DNA of 25,350 nucleotides from a virus. The translations under genes were made by a program, and so were the position numbers. The notes beneath the pieces were generated by a model that saw nothing but the letters and a program-made list of their open reading frames with translations, was not told where the DNA came from and did no database searches. Numbering within the stretch: the first letter of the stretch is position 1; every line of letters starts with the position of its first letter. The stretch lies in the IMG/VR virus record IMGVR_UViG_3300001344_000024, positions 1 through 25,350 of that record. One strand, written 5' to 3'. This document shows, piece by piece, positions 7,975-14,876 of the stretch.

Positions 7975-9288
7975 TTATGCGTTATCTGAGTTAACAACTA
8001 CGTATTCAACATCCATCCTTTCTGTTTCAGCATACACAGAAACAAATTCTATATCTTGCTCAAAGAAGCCGTTAAATGTACTTCCTGTAACTTGAGGACT
8101 TGAAAACATTAAAGATGATGTAGGTAATACATCCATCGTCCAGTAACTTCTTGCTCCATTTTCTGTAAAATCATTTAAGGTTAAAGTAAATACGGCATCT
8201 GTTGAATTACCTATTTCAGCACCATTTACTGTAATTGTTTCTCCTACTTCATACCCACTTCCACCTGCTGCTATTTTTGCTTGAAATACGTTTGTATTTA
8301 TATTACTACTAGTTAAGGCTAACATAGATGCTGCAGATGAATCAGCAACATCATCTGCTATTAATGTATTAGTATAATCTGAACTTACTACTCCAAACCC
8401 TACATTAGTTAGTTGATCTTGAGATATTGTAATTGTTTGATTTTCCAAATATCCTGTTCCTATATTTACTGGTTTTACTACTGTAATTACACCACCATCT
8501 GACTTTACACTAACTGTACCACCTTGACCTGTAGCTGTATAAACTGCTATTTCTCTTGTTATATTATTTGTTACATTAGGAATTAAACCGTTATTAGTAA
8601 AAGGTTGATTTGTTACTAATTGTCCCGTTCCTAAATCTCCGCTTGCAATTGTTAATAAATCTCCTACTACATATCCTCTTCCAGGATTTAATACCATTAC
8701 AGTTGATAATGTTGGTGTAGATGGATTTGCTCCTGTAACTACTGCTTGAGCTGTTGCTCCAGTACCGCTACCTCCTATTAAATTAACATTATAAGTTCCA
8801 GTAGCACAATCATCGGGTGCAATATTTAATCCTAAACTTTGACTCATTATTAAAGATGAAGAAATAACAACATCTAATGTCATCCCACTACCACTAACAC
8901 TTGCTGTAGTTGGTACACCTGCGTATAACCCAATTACACCCCCAACACCACCGCTTGTATAAGATGAAGTTAAATCCGTACCTATAACGCCTATCCCATC
9001 AGGTGACTTTGATGATGTAAAAGAAACTGCTAATGAAGATGTTGTGTCTAAATTAGTAATCCTAGCATATTTCATACTACTTGATGGAAAAGTTCCTGCT
9101 GAAGGTCTTACCCCATTGACATTAAATAAATCAATTGGAGTTTGAGCTGGTATTGTAACTATTCTTCTATCTACATTAGTAATATTCCCTAATGTAAAAA
9201 ATGTTTCATTTGTAGTTTTAATACCCTTAACTACGTGTTCCTCCTTTATTTTAATCTGAAATGCTGATGGAGTAAGTATTGATGCCAT
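7975..9288 (-). CDS. Putative virion protein with three Gly-Tyr-Gly-type repeats
   Basis: I do not recognise the exact family of this 437-residue protein. Three short related segments stand out: NPGRGYVVGDLL (about 201-212), NIGTGYLENQTITI (275-288) and AGGSGYEVGETITV (341-354). This G-x-G-Y-x-x-G-(D/E)-x-(L/I)-T-(I/V) pattern recurs in marine phage structural proteins and probably forms repeated small beta units. The rest is rich in Ser, Thr and Gly, with no signal peptide or membrane helix. It is the first gene after the PhoH terminator and directly precedes the neck genes, so it is likely a head, neck or decoration protein expressed late. A TATTTATA-type element lies 12 nt before the ATG. 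Confidence 0.6.
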   Translation of the reverse strand: MASILTPSAFQIKIKEEHVVKGIKTTNETFFTLGNITNVDRRIVTIPAQTPIDLFNVNGVRPSAGTFPSSSMKYARITNLDTTSSLAVSFTSSKSPDGIGVIGTDLTSSYTSGGVGGVIGLYAGVPTTASVSGSGMTLDVVISSSLIMSQSLGLNIAPDDCATGTYNVNLIGGSGTGATAQAVVTGANPSTPTLSTVMVLNPGRGYVVGDLLTIASGDLGTGQLVTNQPFTNNGLIPNVTNNITREIAVYTATGQGGTVSVKSDGGVITVVKPVNIGTGYLENQTITISQDQLTNVGFGVVSSDYTNTLIADDVADSSAASMLALTSSNINTNVFQAKIAAGGSGYEVGETITVNGAEIGNSTDAVFTLTLNDFTENGARSYWTMDVLPTSSLMFSSPQVTGSTFNGFFEQDIEFVSVYAETERMDVEYVVVNSDNA

Positions 9289-9291
9289 AAT

Positions 9292-9309
9292 TATTTTTGT
9301 TATAAATAT
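9292..9309 (-). promoter_or_regulatory. TATTTATA-type candidate late promoter upstream of the 437-aa gene
   Basis: The coding strand reads ATATTTATAACAAAAATA, identical over 18 nt to the element upstream of the 122-aa gene at 23014-23031. It directly follows the intrinsic terminator of the preceding operon, which is where a new promoter is needed. Function is inferred. Confidence 0.5.
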
Positions 9310-9311
9310 AT

Positions 9312-9340
9312 AAAAAAAGAGGCTTAATTGCTAAGCCCCT
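9312..9340 (-). terminator. Intrinsic terminator after phoH
   Basis: On the minus strand a GGCTTA / TAAGCC stem (plus 9332-9337 with 9321-9326) with a 5-nt loop is followed by CTC-like bases and a run of seven T (plus-strand A run at 9312-9318). It lies 16 nt past the phoH stop and just before the next candidate promoter, so it closes the amidinotransferase-decarboxylase-PhoH operon. Confidence 0.8.
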
Positions 9341-9355
9341 TTTAAATTTTTAGGA

Positions 9356-10090
9356 CTATCGCCTAGCTTTTCCGCTAGTGCCGGAGGATCCTTTAATAAT
9401 CCCCCTACTTTCAGCTTCTTCATAAATTTCAATCAAGTTATCCACAATTGGGTCTCTATGATTTTGCATTAAAGTAATAGAACACATATTTTTTACTTTA
9501 CGAGCTGCTGAGTATAAAAATCTAAAACCAGATTCTCGTTTTGATTTCAAATCAACTTGGTGGTCATCACCACAAATAATCATTTTTGATCTTAATCCTA
9601 TTCGGGTTGAAATCATTTCCATTTGTTCATGAGTAACATTCTGAGCTTCATCTACAATAATACAAGAGTCTAAAAAGGTTCTTCCTCTCATAAATGCTAA
9701 AGGAACTATTTCTACTTTGCCATCCTCAATTAATTTTTCTACTTTTACCTTATCATATAAGGCATACATATTTTGGTAAATAGGTTGAATCCAAGGATCC
9801 ATTTTTTCTCTTAAATCCCCAGGTAAAAATCCTATTTCTTCTTTTGAAACTGTAGGTCTAGTAATGATTATTTTTGAATAGTGTCTTCGTATAAGACCAT
9901 CTAAAGCAACTTGACATGCTAGGAGTGTTTTTCCAGATCCTGCTCTTCCGGCTAATAGGGTTAATGTGTTATCTAATATTTTTTGTTTGGCTTCTTTTTG
10001 TTCCTCGTTTAAACTTATTTTGAATTTTATTGGGTTCTTCACAGTTCTTTGTTTTCTGTGTACTTCGTCTGTGTGGGGTTTTGAAGGCAT
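9356..10090 (-). CDS. phoH: PhoH-like P-loop ATPase
   Basis: This 244-residue protein carries a complete PhoH-type ATPase domain. Walker A is AGRAGSGKT (about 47-55), followed by IIITRPTV (74-81), the GFLPGDLREKMDPW block (87-100) typical of PhoH, Walker B IIVDEAQN (144-151) and the IICGDDHQVDL sensor-like strand (171-181). PhoH proteins bind and hydrolyse ATP; some are linked to RNA or phosphate-stress functions, but their role in phage infection is not settled. PhoH genes are common in marine T4-like phages. Its ATG lies inside the 3' end of the decarboxylase gene, a 52-nt overlap in another frame, so it appears translationally coupled. A short basic N-terminal tail (residues 1-25) precedes the domain. 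Confidence 0.93.
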   Translation of the reverse strand: MPSKPHTDEVHRKQRTVKNPIKFKISLNEEQKEAKQKILDNTLTLLAGRAGSGKTLLACQVALDGLIRRHYSKIIITRPTVSKEEIGFLPGDLREKMDPWIQPIYQNMYALYDKVKVEKLIEDGKVEIVPLAFMRGRTFLDSCIIVDEAQNVTHEQMEMISTRIGLRSKMIICGDDHQVDLKSKRESGFRFLYSAARKVKNMCSITLMQNHRDPIVDNLIEIYEEAESRGIIKGSSGTSGKARR

Positions 10091-10806
10091 TTTTGAGTGT
10101 GGTTTATTTTAATTAATTTATCAAGACCAGCATTTACATGCATTGTATTATCTAATACAGTCTCAAACTCATATCTAGAATCTAGAGGTAGAACTAAATC
10201 TACTTGGGAACCCCATCTAATTAAACTGAATCTTTCGTTTTGGACACAAAGATCATTTTGTTGTTTAAAAGGGGCTATTACATTTACATCTTCATCGGCA
10301 ATTTGTATTAAATGGTATGTATAATCCAAAGAGGGAACATACACTTGGTTAGACATTCTTTCATTGTATTTTAAATATGCCATGTTGTTAGGATTAATTA
10401 CTTTATTTAATATATCCTTCTCTACAGCTAACATAGGTTGATTAGTAGATTCAATAGGCTCCAAACGTTTATATTTAAGTACACCCCCGTATGGAATTCT
10501 ATTAATATGTACATCATAAAATGACATAAATATTCCAATAACTAAAGAAGGGTGATTATAATCACGATCTCCCATTACATCTTGAAGTGTGTAATCAACA
10601 CCTTTTATTTCTAAAACTTGATCACCAGGTTGTACTACTTTTTGATATAAAATAGTTCCATCTGCTGGGCTATAAAAATGCTTATAATCTATATGTGTTG
10701 GCCTTAATGGATCTCTAAAGAAAAAATTATTACTTAACTCTCCTACAGACTTTTTAGATAATTCTGCAACTTCTCCATTTAACCAGTCTTCTAGTTTTTC
10801 AGCCAT
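10039..10806 (-). CDS. psd: Phosphatidylserine decarboxylase-like pyruvoyl enzyme
   Basis: The 255-residue product has the hallmarks of the PSD family: SPADGTI at 46-52, DVHINRIPYGG at 98-108, and RFSLIRWGSQVDLVLP at 192-207. In PSD the proenzyme cleaves itself at a Gly-Ser bond, converting the Ser into a pyruvoyl cofactor. Here that bond is G199-S200, and the Asp-His-Ser catalytic set corresponds to D49, H100 and S200. Known PSDs convert phosphatidylserine to phosphatidylethanolamine at the membrane, although some relatives decarboxylate other amino acids. No transmembrane segment is visible. A tail of about 45 residues after the usual end of the domain overlaps phoH. The start shares one base with the amidinotransferase stop (TAATG). 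The fold assignment is strong; the substrate is uncertain. Confidence 0.88.
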   Translation of the reverse strand: MAEKLEDWLNGEVAELSKKSVGELSNNFFFRDPLRPTHIDYKHFYSPADGTILYQKVVQPGDQVLEIKGVDYTLQDVMGDRDYNHPSLVIGIFMSFYDVHINRIPYGGVLKYKRLEPIESTNQPMLAVEKDILNKVINPNNMAYLKYNERMSNQVYVPSLDYTYHLIQIADEDVNVIAPFKQQNDLCVQNERFSLIRWGSQVDLVLPLDSRYEFETVLDNTMHVNAGLDKLIKINHTQKCLQNPTQTKYTENKEL

Positions 10807-11720
10807 TAAAGAAGTGATTTAAAGTGATCAACTCTATTTAAATGCATTACCATACAACTTAACATAGCTCCAGATTTCATATATTCAGATAAATTAAATA
10901 TAACAGGTTCCATCCCCTCGTCAGAACATATTTTTTCTAATGATTCAATTTTGTGTTTTTCACCCTCATAAAATTCATCTGATTTTTTTAATTCTGAAAT
11001 GTTTGAGGCACATAATATCATGTTTCCTAATCTAACAGAATTGGCCATTCCATAAGTAGAATCATCAGCATTTATATCTATTATATTTGTATATTTGCTT
11101 ATTTGCGCTAACTCTGTTTTATCATATAACTCAGTGCAAACCATAGTTGATCGCGTATTTAACGGGAAGATACTGCAGTCTAAGTGATACATATATTCAT
11201 CAACCATTTTAACTTTGATTACTTTCATATCAAAATTTTCTTCCATCCAGTGGTAGGTTTTAATATCTGATCTTATATCATACCCCCCAATATAAACATT
11301 ATCTTTTAGATATTTTATATCTGCTTCCCCTTCCCATTTATGGGGAGAAATGTGGGTTTTATAACCCATTTGATTAAAGAATTTTTCACCAACATATTCT
11401 TCACCCTGTCTTGGAGGTGAAGTATAATTTGATAATAAAATATGGTTTTCATCTTTAATGTGGGGTAATTGTAACCCTAAATTAGCAACGTATATTAAAT
11501 CTTGAAAATTACCTTCTGCAGGTAACAAATGTACTAATGATTGACCAGCCATAAAATTATACAAATCCATAAATTGTTTGTATGCTTTAGGTCTATTTAT
11601 AGCTAACTCTTTATCGGACATTTCTTTCATCCAAACGTTATTAGGGTCATTTGTTGAGAAAGTATGTGGGAAATTCATTACATAACTTTGAATCGGTAAC
11701 TGTGAAGGGGTTTCTTTCAT
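10806..11720 (-). CDS. Amidinotransferase / dimethylargininase-like (guanidino-modifying) enzyme
   Basis: This 304-residue protein aligns along its length with the pattern of DDAH-like amidinotransferase-superfamily enzymes: VMNFPHTF near the N-terminus, HLLPAEGNFQDLIYVANLGL (64-83) with a candidate Asp at 74, SPPRQGEE (101-108), WEGEAD (129-134), GGYDIRSDI (145-153), YHLDCSIFPL (178-187), then ANSVRLGN and SGAMLSCMVMHL (283-294). The expected catalytic residues are present: Cys289, His179 and the acid around 130-132. Family members act on arginine, methylarginine or related guanidino compounds by hydrolysis or amidino transfer through a Cys thiouronium intermediate. No signal peptide is visible. 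It is the first gene of the cassette with psd and phoH, following the capsid terminator. The exact reaction cannot be read from sequence. Confidence 0.83.
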   Translation of the reverse strand: MKETPSQLPIQSYVMNFPHTFSTNDPNNVWMKEMSDKELAINRPKAYKQFMDLYNFMAGQSLVHLLPAEGNFQDLIYVANLGLQLPHIKDENHILLSNYTSPPRQGEEYVGEKFFNQMGYKTHISPHKWEGEADIKYLKDNVYIGGYDIRSDIKTYHWMEENFDMKVIKVKMVDEYMYHLDCSIFPLNTRSTMVCTELYDKTELAQISKYTNIIDINADDSTYGMANSVRLGNMILCASNISELKKSDEFYEGEKHKIESLEKICSDEGMEPVIFNLSEYMKSGAMLSCMVMHLNRVDHFKSLL

Positions 11721-11744
11721 TTTAAAAACTATTTTAATTAATAT

Positions 11745-11760
11745 TCGAGTATAAATATAC
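11745..11760 (-). promoter_or_regulatory. TATTTATA-type candidate promoter of the metabolic cassette
   Basis: The coding strand contains GTATATTTATACTC, with the TATTTATA core at plus 11750-11757. It ends 29 nt before the amidinotransferase ATG, farther than at most other sites. It lies between the capsid terminator and the first cassette gene. Confidence 0.4.
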
Positions 11761-11764
11761 TAAC

Positions 11765-11777
11765 TACCTACTAGGTA
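11765..11777. promoter_or_regulatory. Perfect 13-nt palindrome, possible operator
   Basis: TACCTACTAGGTA consists of two perfect 6-nt arms around one central base. It sits just upstream of the TATTTATA element before the amidinotransferase gene, where a regulator could act. A single short palindrome in AT-rich intergenic DNA may also be chance. Confidence 0.25.
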
Positions 11778-11789
11778 CACACTAGTAAC

Positions 11790-11818
11790 AAAAAAAAAGC
11801 CCCGCTGACGCGGGGCTC
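11790..11818 (-). terminator. Strong intrinsic terminator after the major capsid gene
   Basis: The minus strand reads AGCCCCGC-GTCA-GCGGGGCT, a perfect 8-bp GC-rich stem with a 4-nt loop, followed by nine or more T residues (plus A run 11790-11798). It lies 24 nt past the capsid stop and is the clearest terminator in the window. Confidence 0.95.
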
Positions 11819-11841
11819 TTAATTTATTTATAATCTATTGA

Positions 11842-13482
11842 TTATAGAGTGTTTAAACCTTCTACGAAGATCTTACCATAAAATTCTGGTCTTACGACTT
11901 TCTTAGCGTAACGAGTTAATAGACCTTTTCTTGGAGTAAAGGTATTTGGATCGTATACTAATGGAGTCATGATTAACGGAATATATGGAGCAAATACAGC
12001 ACCTGCTTCTAAGAATTGTCCACCTCTAAAGCCCATTAAAATGGTATTTTCAGTCATGTATGGATTCTTATAAACTGTGTATCTTGAATTGATAGTACCT
12101 GCTTTTTGTACACCAAATGCGTAGCTCATTTTAGCAGCATCACCATCAGAAGTACTAGCAAATCCTGGAATGGATTCGATAATTGTAGCTACTGTTGGAG
12201 AACATACCATAAAATTAGCTCCACCTCTTAGAGTTTTCTGGTGAATGATATTACTCAATTTCTGAACTTTAGTTCCTAAAGTTTGGAACCATTGTCCTTG
12301 TGAGTTGTAGAAACCTAAATCTGAATCTACAACACCTGTTGAAGCTAATGCTAAGTTATTCTGTGCACTCCAGTACTCAGTACCAGCAGCAGCAGATTCG
12401 ATCAACATATCAAGAATTTCTAAATCAATTTCTAATGAGATATACTCACTCATAATTGAAGTTAATTCAGCTTCAGCATCCAAAGAGTGGTAAGCGTTAA
12501 GATCTTGAGCAAACTCAGGAGTCCAAACAGCTTTCAATTTACGAGTCTTAGCAACAATTGCTTCCGACTGCATTTGAATATTGATTTCTGGAATTGAAAT
12601 TGGAGTGTTGTCAGCATTTAAGTTGTTATTACCATCTTCAAAATCACCTCTTTGAGCGTCATTTGTTTGTAGTAAATACTCAACTTTTAATGCACCTGCT
12701 TCAACAACATCAGAACCTACAAAGAATTCAATGTTTGCACCATTGATTTTAGTAAATTGTGGGTATTGAGTAGCAGAAGCTGGTAAATCAGCAGCTGAAC
12801 CTGAAAGGTAAAAACCTCTTACTGCTCTTTCATCAAAGTTAGGTAATGAAGCAGAAGGGACAGTTAATTTTACAATTTGACCTGAAGCACCTGCAACATA
12901 AGACTGAGATACTGAAGAATCAGCATTCAAATCACTATACCAATCAACAGAACCAGAAGCTACTGCATAAGCAGCAGATTGAGTATTGTTAATTGAATAA
13001 CCAAATCTACCAGCACCATAAAGACCACCTGTAGCACCATTACCAAATGGTAAGTTACCGTCAGTATCACCGTAAAGTGATCCGCCTTGTGCAAAAGGTT
13101 GTTTACCTGCAGTTCCGTATTGGAAATCTAGATAAAATACTAGACCAGAAGGTAAATTCATTGGTTGAACCGAAACGAATTCTTTCGCTGCGATTTGACC
13201 AAATACCTTTCTTACTAGTGGTAAAGCTACACCTGCCCATTGTGCTCCTGTTCCAGGAGTGAATGTACCTGCTCCAGGAAGTGGACCACCGGTGTTACTT
13301 TCTTCCATCACTAATTGCTTAGCTTGGTTTTCAAGGATCATAGACATATTGTTTTTCTCAGTTTCGTTTCCGATACCTTCTAACAAGCCTGTCTTGTTCC
13401 ATTTGTTGGCTAATCTTGCAGCATCACTTTGTAGTGACTTGTAAGGATTAGCGCTTTCTAAAAGAGAATTTAATTGACTCAT
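11842..13482 (-). CDS. 23: Major capsid protein, gp23-like
   Basis: The 546-residue product is close in size to T4 gp23 (521 aa). The N-terminal region has NKWNKTGLLEG and ILENQAKQLV, parallel to the T4 propeptide (NKWKPLLEG...FENQEKDF). It is followed by FVSVQPMNLPSGLVFYLDFQYG (about 104-125), the counterpart of 'CGVQPMNSPTGQVF'. Later landmarks include KLKAVWTPEFAQDLNAYHSLDAE and the C-terminal GKIFVEGL. In this family hexamers form the head shell, and the prohead protease removes the N-terminal propeptide. By comparison with T4, processing here probably falls near the acidic VMEES at 58-62, before a GAGTFTPGTG segment. It follows scaffold and protease genes as expected and ends at a strong terminator. 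No TATTTATA element precedes it. Confidence 0.95.
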   Translation of the reverse strand: MSQLNSLLESANPYKSLQSDAARLANKWNKTGLLEGIGNETEKNNMSMILENQAKQLVMEESNTGGPLPGAGTFTPGTGAQWAGVALPLVRKVFGQIAAKEFVSVQPMNLPSGLVFYLDFQYGTAGKQPFAQGGSLYGDTDGNLPFGNGATGGLYGAGRFGYSINNTQSAAYAVASGSVDWYSDLNADSSVSQSYVAGASGQIVKLTVPSASLPNFDERAVRGFYLSGSAADLPASATQYPQFTKINGANIEFFVGSDVVEAGALKVEYLLQTNDAQRGDFEDGNNNLNADNTPISIPEINIQMQSEAIVAKTRKLKAVWTPEFAQDLNAYHSLDAEAELTSIMSEYISLEIDLEILDMLIESAAAGTEYWSAQNNLALASTGVVDSDLGFYNSQGQWFQTLGTKVQKLSNIIHQKTLRGGANFMVCSPTVATIIESIPGFASTSDGDAAKMSYAFGVQKAGTINSRYTVYKNPYMTENTILMGFRGGQFLEAGAVFAPYIPLIMTPLVYDPNTFTPRKGLLTRYAKKVVRPEFYGKIFVEGLNTL

Positions 13483-13528
13483 TTTTTACGTTTTTAAATT
13501 TAATAATTAATTGTTTTGTTTTACTTAA

Positions 13529-14686
13529 TTAGATTATTCCAGCTAATTTTTTAAAGCGAGCGACCATTTCATCTGATTCAACAATTGGTTGTTTTTTAGT
13601 TACTTTTGGAGCTGACATATTTGAGGCACTACCTTTAGCTCTAAAGCCTTCGCTTATAGAATTATTTGTAGTTTTTGATTTAACACTACTATTAATAGTT
13701 TCAAATACAAGTTTTACTTCTTTAACTGTTTCAGCTTTATCAAAAGCACCTAACACTTTAACCTTTTGGTTTTCAGATAAATTTTTACCGCGGAACACTT
13801 TGTTTGTGTAAAGTAATTTAGCATTTAACAAATTGATTTCATTTAGTTCAGATCTTAAAGTAGCAACAGTTTTCATTGCTTCATCTAAATCTTTTTTAAC
13901 TTCATCCATTTCGTCTTTTGCTTCATCGATTTCTTCTTTACCGTATTCATCAATGTCGTCTTTAGCTTCAGCTACATCTACAGAAGTTTCTTCATCATCT
14001 TCTATTTCAATTTCACCATCTGCATCAACATCAACATCTACATCATCTTCGAATGATTCGCCGGCTTCAATTTCACCTGCACTAACCATATCTTCGATTA
14101 CGTCTTCGATAAATTTCTTAAGGTCTTCTTCTGACATATCTTCAAGGTCGATATCTTCATCGTCCTCATCATCCATGTCTTCTTTCTCGTCTTTTTCACC
14201 GTCTAAGTAGCCTTCTTCTTCAGCATCCGTACGTTCGTCCTCTTTCAAGTCCTCTTTTTCGTCCTTCATACCGTCCTTGTAGCCTTCTTCTTCAGCGTCT
14301 GTACGAGCATTTTCTTTAAGATCTTCATCTTTTTCTAACTCTGCTAAAATTTCGTCTAAGTCCATTTCTTCTTCCTCTTTGATTTTACGCATTTTTTCAG
14401 TTTCAGTCTCAGCCTTATTATCAGACTTACGATCGTCACCTTCGCGCTTTTCCTTTTTGGTCATGTACTCTTTCTTTTCTGAAATTTCATCATCTTTTGC
14501 TTCATCTACATCATCATAAGCTTCATTCACTTCTTCGTCTTTTTCCATTTCTTCTAGTTTACTAGCAAACATGGCTTGAACTTGAGGTGAGAAAGCTTCT
14601 TCTAATGCGACTTTAGCATTTGCTATTGCAGATTCTTTGACTGCTTTAGCATCGGCGATAGCCTCTTGTAAAAAGTTTCTATTCAT
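13529..14686 (-). CDS. 22: Prohead core scaffold, gp22-like
   Basis: The 385-residue protein is extremely acidic and helical. The C-terminal stretch LLNAKLLYTNKVFRGKNLSE (286-305), followed by QKVKVLGAFDKAETVKEVKL, is characteristic of gp22-like prohead scaffolds of marine T4-like phages. T4 gp22 is 269 aa, so this one is expanded. The excess is a Glu/Asp/Lys-rich middle including a 24-residue tandem duplication (123-146 and 147-170) and an Asp/Glu block at 170-235. Scaffolds of this type fill the prohead and are degraded by the protease before DNA entry. A candidate protease site is IVES near 368-371, matching the I/L-X-E rule known for gp21. It lies between protease and capsid genes and has a 190-nt upstream leader. 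Confidence 0.85.
   Translation of the reverse strand: MNRNFLQEAIADAKAVKESAIANAKVALEEAFSPQVQAMFASKLEEMEKDEEVNEAYDDVDEAKDDEISEKKEYMTKKEKREGDDRKSDNKAETETEKMRKIKEEEEMDLDEILAELEKDEDLKENARTDAEEEGYKDGMKDEKEDLKEDERTDAEEEGYLDGEKDEKEDMDDEDDEDIDLEDMSEEDLKKFIEDVIEDMVSAGEIEAGESFEDDVDVDVDADGEIEIEDDEETSVDVAEAKDDIDEYGKEEIDEAKDEMDEVKKDLDEAMKTVATLRSELNEINLLNAKLLYTNKVFRGKNLSENQKVKVLGAFDKAETVKEVKLVFETINSSVKSKTTNNSISEGFRAKGSASNMSAPKVTKKQPIVESDEMVARFKKLAGII
14177..14320 (-). repeat. 72-nt tandem duplication inside the scaffold gene
   Basis: Units 14249-14320 and 14177-14248 align without gaps and encode 24 residues each (for example RTDAEEEGYKDGMKDEKED versus RTDAEEEGYLDGEKDEKED). The central 18-nt stretch agccttcttcttcagc is shared, and differences are mostly single substitutions. 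This is a recent in-frame duplication lengthening the acidic region. Confidence 0.85.
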
Positions 14687-14799
14687 TTTCCTAAATTTTT
14701 TGTTGGGAAACTACGTTTATTAAGAAACGTAATGGGGGTTATAATAAAAAATTATTGATGTCATATGAGAAATGACATATTATCAATTATACGTATATG
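14687..14799 (-). promoter_or_regulatory. Structured leader upstream of the scaffold gene
   Basis: This gene-free stretch holds two inverted repeats. TACGTTT / AAACGTA (14712-14718 and 14725-14731, 6-nt loop) lies 26 nt before the ATG. ATGTCAT / ATGACAT (14758-14764 and 14772-14778, 7-nt loop) lies farther up, flanked by ATTGAT / ATCAAT (14754-14759 and 14782-14787). Both would fold in the mRNA and could tune scaffold translation or stability. TTTAGGAAAATG gives a weak Shine-Dalgarno-like AGGA before the start. Confidence 0.45.
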
Positions 14800-14831
14800 C
14801 AAAGGTATAAAAGTCGAAAAGGCGCATCAAA
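14800..14831 (-). promoter_or_regulatory. Candidate Bacteroidota-type promoter upstream of the scaffold gene
   Basis: On the minus strand TTTG (plus 14828-14831) is followed by exactly 20 nt and then TACCTTTG (plus 14800-14807). This matches the Bacteroidota primary sigma consensus TTTG / TAnnTTTG with the usual spacing. It lies immediately after the protease terminator, partly within its hairpin loop, and would give a leader of about 105 nt. Short degenerate motifs occur by chance in AT-rich DNA, so it remains a candidate. Confidence 0.45.
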
Positions 14832-14850
14832 AAAATGAGTGCGCCTCTTC
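14817..14850 (-). terminator. Intrinsic terminator after the prohead protease gene
   Basis: The minus strand forms an AGGCGCA / TGCGCCT stem (plus 14840-14846 with 14820-14826) around an A/T-rich loop, followed by TTTT and a second T-rich tract. It lies 27 nt past the protease stop. Confidence 0.75.
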
Positions 14851-14876
14851 TAGGAATCAGGGGTTGTATTGTTAAG

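Noticed and set aside
11823-11833. TATAAATA on the coding strand just after the capsid stop
   Set aside because: It lies upstream of the strong terminator rather than before a gene, so a promoter there would be immediately terminated.
13833-14210. Ser-rich plus-strand frame of 125 codons
   Set aside because: It is opposite the Asp/Glu-rich region of the scaffold gene; GAT/GAA-rich codons give Ser/Phe-rich antisense frames.
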